From positions 1 through 9,741 of the forward strand of contig JABABY010000065.1 of the NCBI GenBank assembly GCA_014237955.1: DNA of 9,741 bases. The letters run 5' to 3'. Positions 6,494-9,741 of the stretch are shown piece by piece; positions within the stretch are counted from its first letter, which is position 1, and the number at the start of each line of letters is the position of its first letter. The stretch is from Planctomycetota bacterium (GTDB lineage: Bacteria; Planctomycetota; Planctomycetia; Pirellulales; UBA7805). The notes beneath the pieces were generated by a model. That model saw nothing but the letters and a program-made list of their open reading frames with translations, was not told the DNA's origin and did no database searches. A program made the translations under genes and the position numbers.

Positions 6494-7264
6494 TTAAAAA
6501 CGAAACAAGCGACGGGCGTTCTCGCTGGTCAGATTACAAAAAGTATCAAAATCCGTCTTCCGCTCCTCGGCGAGACACTCTGCCGTATGGCGGAGATAGG
6601 CAGGCTGGTTGCGGTTTCCACGAAGCGGATGCGGCGCCAAATAGGGGCTATCGGTCTCGATGAGAATCCGATCGTCCGGAATGGTTTGGGCCACCGCCCG
6701 GAGAGCCGCTGATTTTTTGAATGTCACCATACCTGCAAAGCTGATATAGAGACCCAACTCCAAACATTCAGCAGCGACCTCTTGGCCACCCACAAAGGAG
6801 TGCATCACACCCGCAAGCGGGCCCCGCTTGCGGGCTGCACGAAGCATGGCCAAAACGTCCGTTTCACTTTCCCGGGTATGGACGATAAACGGCAAACCCG
6901 TTTCCTGAGACAACCTGAGGTGCCGATCGAAAAAATCCTGCTGGATCGGAAAGGGGGTAAAATCCCAATGTCGATCGAGTCCAGTTTCACCGATCGCGAC
7001 AACCTTCGGTTGAGATATCAATGCAATAATCCGGTCCCAGTCCTCTGTCTTCGCTTCAGCACAATAGTTGGGCTGGATCCCCACCGCAGAAAAAATGGCT
7101 GCGTTTTGCGCCGCCAGTTCCGTAACAGCAAGACTCGAATCGGCTCCGATACCGACCGCCAACATGATCGAAACTCCGGCACCAAGTGCTTCCTCAATCA
7201 CCTGGCATCGATCTTCGGAAAACTCATCCTGATCGAGGTGGGTGTGCGTGTCGATCAGCGCCAT
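6494..7264 (-). CDS. tatD: TatD-family metal-dependent deoxyribonuclease/hydrolase
   Basis: This 256-residue protein is a typical TatD-like TIM-barrel hydrolase, a cytoplasmic two-metal enzyme with 3'-5' DNA exonuclease activity in studied members and a proposed role in DNA repair or quality control. Metal ligands in order: His7 and His9 in DTHTHLD, Glu93 in IGETGLD, His129 in FIVHTRES, His155 in VMHSFVGG and Asp205 in ETDSPYLAP. The usual VGIHPH motif reads VGIQPN (62-67), so both of its histidines are replaced; these are not among the main metal ligands listed. The end NLTSENARRLF is the family C terminus. The start is the ATG at 7264, with GGAG at 7274-7277 nine nt upstream and homology beginning at ALIDTHTH; an ATG further up (7297) would add 11 non-family residues. 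It sits between the unknown gene (117 bp upstream) and pyrG on the same strand. Confidence 0.94.
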   Translation of the reverse strand: MALIDTHTHLDQDEFSEDRCQVIEEALGAGVSIMLAVGIGADSSLAVTELAAQNAAIFSAVGIQPNYCAEAKTEDWDRIIALISQPKVVAIGETGLDRHWDFTPFPIQQDFFDRHLRLSQETGLPFIVHTRESETDVLAMLRAARKRGPLAGVMHSFVGGQEVAAECLELGLYISFAGMVTFKKSAALRAVAQTIPDDRILIETDSPYLAPHPLRGNRNQPAYLRHTAECLAEERKTDFDTFCNLTSENARRLFRF

Positions 7265-7370
7265 ACTACTTAACTCCGCCCCCATCCGACTGGACAAATC
7301 TACTGCGACGATAGCGGACAGTTTCGCATCGCAATCAATCCGCCACCTCTGCTCTCGGGGAGCAACTCTC

Positions 7371-7386
7371 CATGATAACGATCATG
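7371..7386 (-). repeat. Perfect palindrome CATGAT-4-ATCATG over the stop codon of the unknown gene
   Basis: CATGAT (7371-7376) and ATCATG (7381-7386) are separated by AACG. The 6-bp inverted repeat overlaps the TGA at 7382-7384 of the upstream gene. A second, GC-richer hairpin (TGCTC-5-GAGCA on the minus strand) follows within the 117-bp gap before tatD. Neither has a U tract, so they are not convincing terminators. They could be mRNA-processing or stability elements between the two genes, or an operator. Confidence 0.25.
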
Positions 7387-7822
7387 AACCGTTCTGGGGG
7401 ATTTTCGCTAGCAACTCCTCGAGCGACTCAAGATGACCCCGTGCAGCACCCAAAGCCTCCTTGGCAATGGCAGAGGCTGCAGGATCAGCATAGAGTTGTT
7501 CCGCAGAACGAGCGAGACAGACTATTTCTTTTCGCTGATATTCACAAAGACGCTGCAACATGTAGTCGAGAGAGAGAAAATGAAAATCGAGAAAATCGGT
7601 CGGATACTCGCCCAACTCGACAATGCCTCCCCGCTGCTCGATTTCAGAAGCCAGCCGTCGGCACATCATTTTTTGACTGGCAACAATATCGATCAATACA
7701 TGCGAAGCTTCCTCATCACCACGGTGAACCCAAGGAGCCGACTCAGTCAAAAACATTGGCAATGAACGATAGTGACGCACCAACAACTGGCTGAGCAAAT
7801 CGATCGCATGTTCATCTGCCAT
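7382..7822 (-). CDS. Conserved-looking small helical protein of unknown function (possible ferritin-like bundle)
   Basis: I do not recognise the family of this 146-residue protein. It is almost wholly helical by composition. Likely helices are about 4-25, 36-65, 75-111 and 115-141, separated by short turns at Pro-Trp (30-31), Gly-Gly (65-66) and Asp-Pro (113-114), which suggests a four-helix bundle. An E38-x-x-H41 pair in the second helix and further Glu and His residues in the third and fourth (Glu94, Glu99, His130, Glu132) recall ferritin-like metal sites, but the second canonical ExxH is missing, so the fold is only a guess. There is no signal peptide or membrane segment. The gene is surely real: TAGGAG at 7829-7834 sits 6 nt before the ATG, directly against the nuoN stop (12-bp gap), implying translational coupling with nuoN. 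A role linked to complex I or to tatD is possible but not shown. Confidence 0.78.
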   Translation of the reverse strand: MADEHAIDLLSQLLVRHYRSLPMFLTESAPWVHRGDEEASHVLIDIVASQKMMCRRLASEIEQRGGIVELGEYPTDFLDFHFLSLDYMLQRLCEYQRKEIVCLARSAEQLYADPAASAIAKEALGAARGHLESLEELLAKIPQNGS

Positions 7823-7834
7823 CCCAAACTCCTA

Positions 7835-9595
7835 TCACACACCCGCCAGATTTTTGCAAGCAGCGATCGCCCATTCATAAAGGCCATTCCACTGAATAAT
7901 GAGCAGCACCATCGGCGCGGTGAGTACCGCAACATAGATACCGCGCAACGAAACCATTGGGAAATGTACCGGCCCGCGTTTTTCAGGTTCTGGATCAAAC
8001 ACCATCACCCTCAAAACATTTAGATAATAAAACAGGCTGATGACCGTATTGGCTCCCGCAATAAAAAGCAGCCAGAACATTCCTGCATTGACCAACCCGG
8101 AAAAGATTACAAGCTTTGCCAGGAATCCTGCGAGTGGCGGCAACCCTATCAAGCTAAAGAGAATTGCAGCAAAACAGAGCACCAGCCCGGGGCTGCTGCG
8201 GATGAGTCCCGCGTAATCGGCAATCTCCTCTGAGCCAATGGTATTTCTAACAAAAGCCACGATTGCAAATGCGCCAAGATTCATGAATACGTAAAGTAGC
8301 GCGTAGAACAATAGCGCAGCAAACGCTTCGGTCGCGCCGAGTGGATTATTCTCCAGCATGAGCAGCCCAGCCGCGATCGGCATCATCATGTAGCCGGCAT
8401 GGGCAATGGTCGAGTAGGCCAATAATCGCTTGATATTGGTCTGGCCATACGCTGCCAAATTTCCAAATGTACAGGTAACTGCAGCCATGATTGCAATCAC
8501 ATACGCGAGAAACGTCCGGGTGGGTATGGCACCTGTATCGGCAGGAGCGTCTGCTACGGGTAACACCCCGGCTACGGAAATCAGGTCGTAGCCTTGCTGG
8601 GAGTCCTCAGCCCAGGCGGCGGCAAGAATGGGTGTACTATGCTGCTTTGCGATCATCAGCCCGGAAGCTGCGGGGTTTGCTCTCTGGTCTCCGGAAGCCA
8701 TCACCACTTCGTTCGCACCCATCACTGGCTCGTCCGCCGGCGGCATGGAAAATCCAACCGCCAACCTCACGAGAAGCGCAAGCGCCGCTGCCTTGGAAAC
8801 AACCGAAAGAAAACCATTCACTTCGGCACTGGCACCTTCAAAGGCATCCGGGCACCAGAAATGAAAAGGTACGGCTGAAAGCTTGAAGGCGATCCCCACC
8901 AAAATCATCAGAGCAGCCAGCACCAGCACCAATTGATAATCGGCTCCAATACCCTGAGAAAGTCGCCAGGCGATTGTGGGCAGATGTGCCGAGCCGGAAA
9001 TTCCAGCAAGGAGACTGATGCCGTAAAGCATGATGCCCGCCGCTCCGGCACCATACACCGCATATTTCATCGATGCTTCGCTGCTTTTGCGATTGCCCTT
9101 AAGGATGCCGACTAATGCATAGGAAGGAACGCTTGCCATCTCGATCGATAGAAAGACAATCAACAAATGATTGGCGGATGCCATCAAACACATTCCGAGC
9201 GTCGCCCCCAAAACCAGCGTATAAAAATCGGATCCATTTTCGCGGTCGGCAAGGCCGGTGAGACGAGTCAGAATAATAAAGAGTGCGGTGGCAAACGTCA
9301 GCAATGCACGGAAGTAGACAGTAAGTGTATCGTGAACGAGCATGCCCGTAAAAATTTCACTTCGGGAAATCTGCCCCCCATCGGCTAGAAAAATCCAAGG
9401 AGCGGAATAGACAAAAGCCGTAGTCACACCGGCGAGTGCGATGAACCATGAGGGCAATAGCCTGCGGGTGAAATCGAATAACCGCAACAGGAGCATGAGC
9501 AGAATGGTACCGCACAAGATCAACTCGGGAACAAATTTCCCGAGTGACTCTCCAGTATCACCAATCACAAATTGAACCAACTGTTCGTAGTTCAC
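7835..9595 (-). CDS. nuoN: NADH-quinone oxidoreductase subunit N (complex I membrane proton-channel subunit)
   Basis: This 586-residue multi-pass membrane protein is one of the three antiporter-like subunits of complex I. Channel residues equivalent to those of E. coli NuoN are present: Glu152 in SIEMASVPSYAL, Lys238 in GIAFKLSAVPFHFWCPD, Lys268 in VVSKAAAL and Lys494 in LAGFLAKLVIF. Also seen are KYAVYGAGAAGIMLYG (177-192) and GNLAAYGQTNIKRLLAYSTIAHAGYM (378-403). The family is usually 470-500 residues; the excess is mostly a polar, Ala/Pro-rich stretch at about 283-360, between TM8 and TM9. By the known NuoN topology it would lie on the periplasmic side. I chose the GTG at 9595, giving MNYEQLVQF, with GGTGG nine nt upstream and GGAG a little further. 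The longer frame to 9733 adds 46 Arg/Gly/Ser-rich residues unlike any NuoN. The small unknown gene follows after 12 bp. Confidence 0.95.
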   Translation of the reverse strand: MNYEQLVQFVIGDTGESLGKFVPELILCGTILLMLLLRLFDFTRRLLPSWFIALAGVTTAFVYSAPWIFLADGGQISRSEIFTGMLVHDTLTVYFRALLTFATALFIILTRLTGLADRENGSDFYTLVLGATLGMCLMASANHLLIVFLSIEMASVPSYALVGILKGNRKSSEASMKYAVYGAGAAGIMLYGISLLAGISGSAHLPTIAWRLSQGIGADYQLVLVLAALMILVGIAFKLSAVPFHFWCPDAFEGASAEVNGFLSVVSKAAALALLVRLAVGFSMPPADEPVMGANEVVMASGDQRANPAASGLMIAKQHSTPILAAAWAEDSQQGYDLISVAGVLPVADAPADTGAIPTRTFLAYVIAIMAAVTCTFGNLAAYGQTNIKRLLAYSTIAHAGYMMMPIAAGLLMLENNPLGATEAFAALLFYALLYVFMNLGAFAIVAFVRNTIGSEEIADYAGLIRSSPGLVLCFAAILFSLIGLPPLAGFLAKLVIFSGLVNAGMFWLLFIAGANTVISLFYYLNVLRVMVFDPEPEKRGPVHFPMVSLRGIYVAVLTAPMVLLIIQWNGLYEWAIAACKNLAGV

Positions 9596-9671
9596 GTTAT
9601 TAAACCACCGCTCCGATAATGTTAAATTTCCTGAAACCGAACCTTTTCCTGACCCAACCTCTCGAGAACCA

Positions 9672-9741
9672 TTAACCCCGCTCGGTTTGGACGCCGACCG
9701 GGGTTGTCTTTTCCGGCGGCGGGGCCCGTTCACGCACCGCT
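9672..9741 (-). CDS. Possible 3' end of an upstream gene (perhaps nuoM), truncated by window edge
   Basis: Reading leftward from 9740, one frame encodes a Pro/Glu/Arg-rich tail (beginning AVRERAPPPEKTT and ending GVQTERG) and stops at TAA (9672-9674), 76 bp before the nuoN start. NuoM normally precedes NuoN in complex I operons, so this could be its non-conserved C-terminal tail. Only 22 codons are visible and no conserved motif is included. Another frame ends at TGA 9730-9732 and could instead be the true end. This call rests on context and balanced composition only. Confidence 0.35.
   Translation of the reverse strand, partial: AVRERAPPPEKTTPVGVQTERG

Noticed and set aside
8491..8886. 131-codon open frame antisense to the NuoN insertion
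   Set aside because: Basic, low-complexity composition opposite a real membrane-protein gene. The NuoN frame continues through it without a break.
9596..9733. 46-residue Arg/Gly/Ser-rich N-terminal extension of NuoN
   Set aside because: NuoN proteins start shortly before the first membrane helix. A GTG at 9595 with a purine-rich ribosome site fits, and another frame in this stretch looks like the tail of an upstream gene.
1..9741. tRNA genes, CRISPR arrays, insertion sequences or prophage genes
   Set aside because: I saw no tRNA-like cloverleaf, no regularly spaced repeats, and no transposase or integrase motif; the window is nearly filled by ordinary chromosomal genes.

Overview
The window is about 9.7 kb of bacterial chromosome with no sign of mobile DNA. 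Gene content and style fit a Planctomycetota bacterium, probably of the Pirellulales type. The clues are a FliW-CsrA pair, a MraZ homologue away from any division/cell-wall cluster, a NuoN with a large extra loop, and moderate GC. This placement is inferred from gene content; no rRNA or other phylogenetic marker is present.

Layout, left to right. A 5'-truncated FAD-dependent protoporphyrinogen oxidase gene (hemG/hemY type) runs rightward from the window edge to 1224. It meets, tail to tail with 7 bp between stops, a leftward group: a FabF-type beta-ketoacyl-ACP synthase (3403 to 2129), fliW (1968 to 1528) and csrA (1444 to 1232). A 412-bp divergent gap (3404-3815) separates the ketosynthase from rightward mraZ (3816-4301). 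It holds an AT-rich stretch with two copies of an 11-bp GTGGG-containing direct repeat that resemble MraZ-box half sites. A 360-bp gap follows mraZ. In it, 4371-4510 can fold into a long rod-like hairpin closed by a perfect 11-bp helix and followed by a U tract, so it is a candidate small structured RNA or an elaborate terminator.

The right half is one leftward series: a possible 3' tail of an upstream gene (perhaps nuoM), nuoN (9595 to 7835), a small helical protein of unknown function (7822 to 7382), tatD (7264 to 6494) and pyrG (6326 to 4662). NuoN and the unknown gene are only 12 bp apart and look translationally coupled. tatD and pyrG have gaps of 117 and 167 bp upstream and could also be read from internal promoters.

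Functionally the window mixes housekeeping genes (haem synthesis, CTP synthesis, respiratory complex I, fatty-acid-type condensation) with a post-transcriptional regulatory switch: FliW sequesters CsrA, linking flagellin levels to translation. All catalytic residues that could be checked are present. The most interesting unexplained items are the structured RNA candidate at 4371-4510, the roughly 78-residue loop in NuoN, the repeats upstream of mraZ and the unknown gene between nuoN and tatD. I did not find a clearly new multi-gene system.
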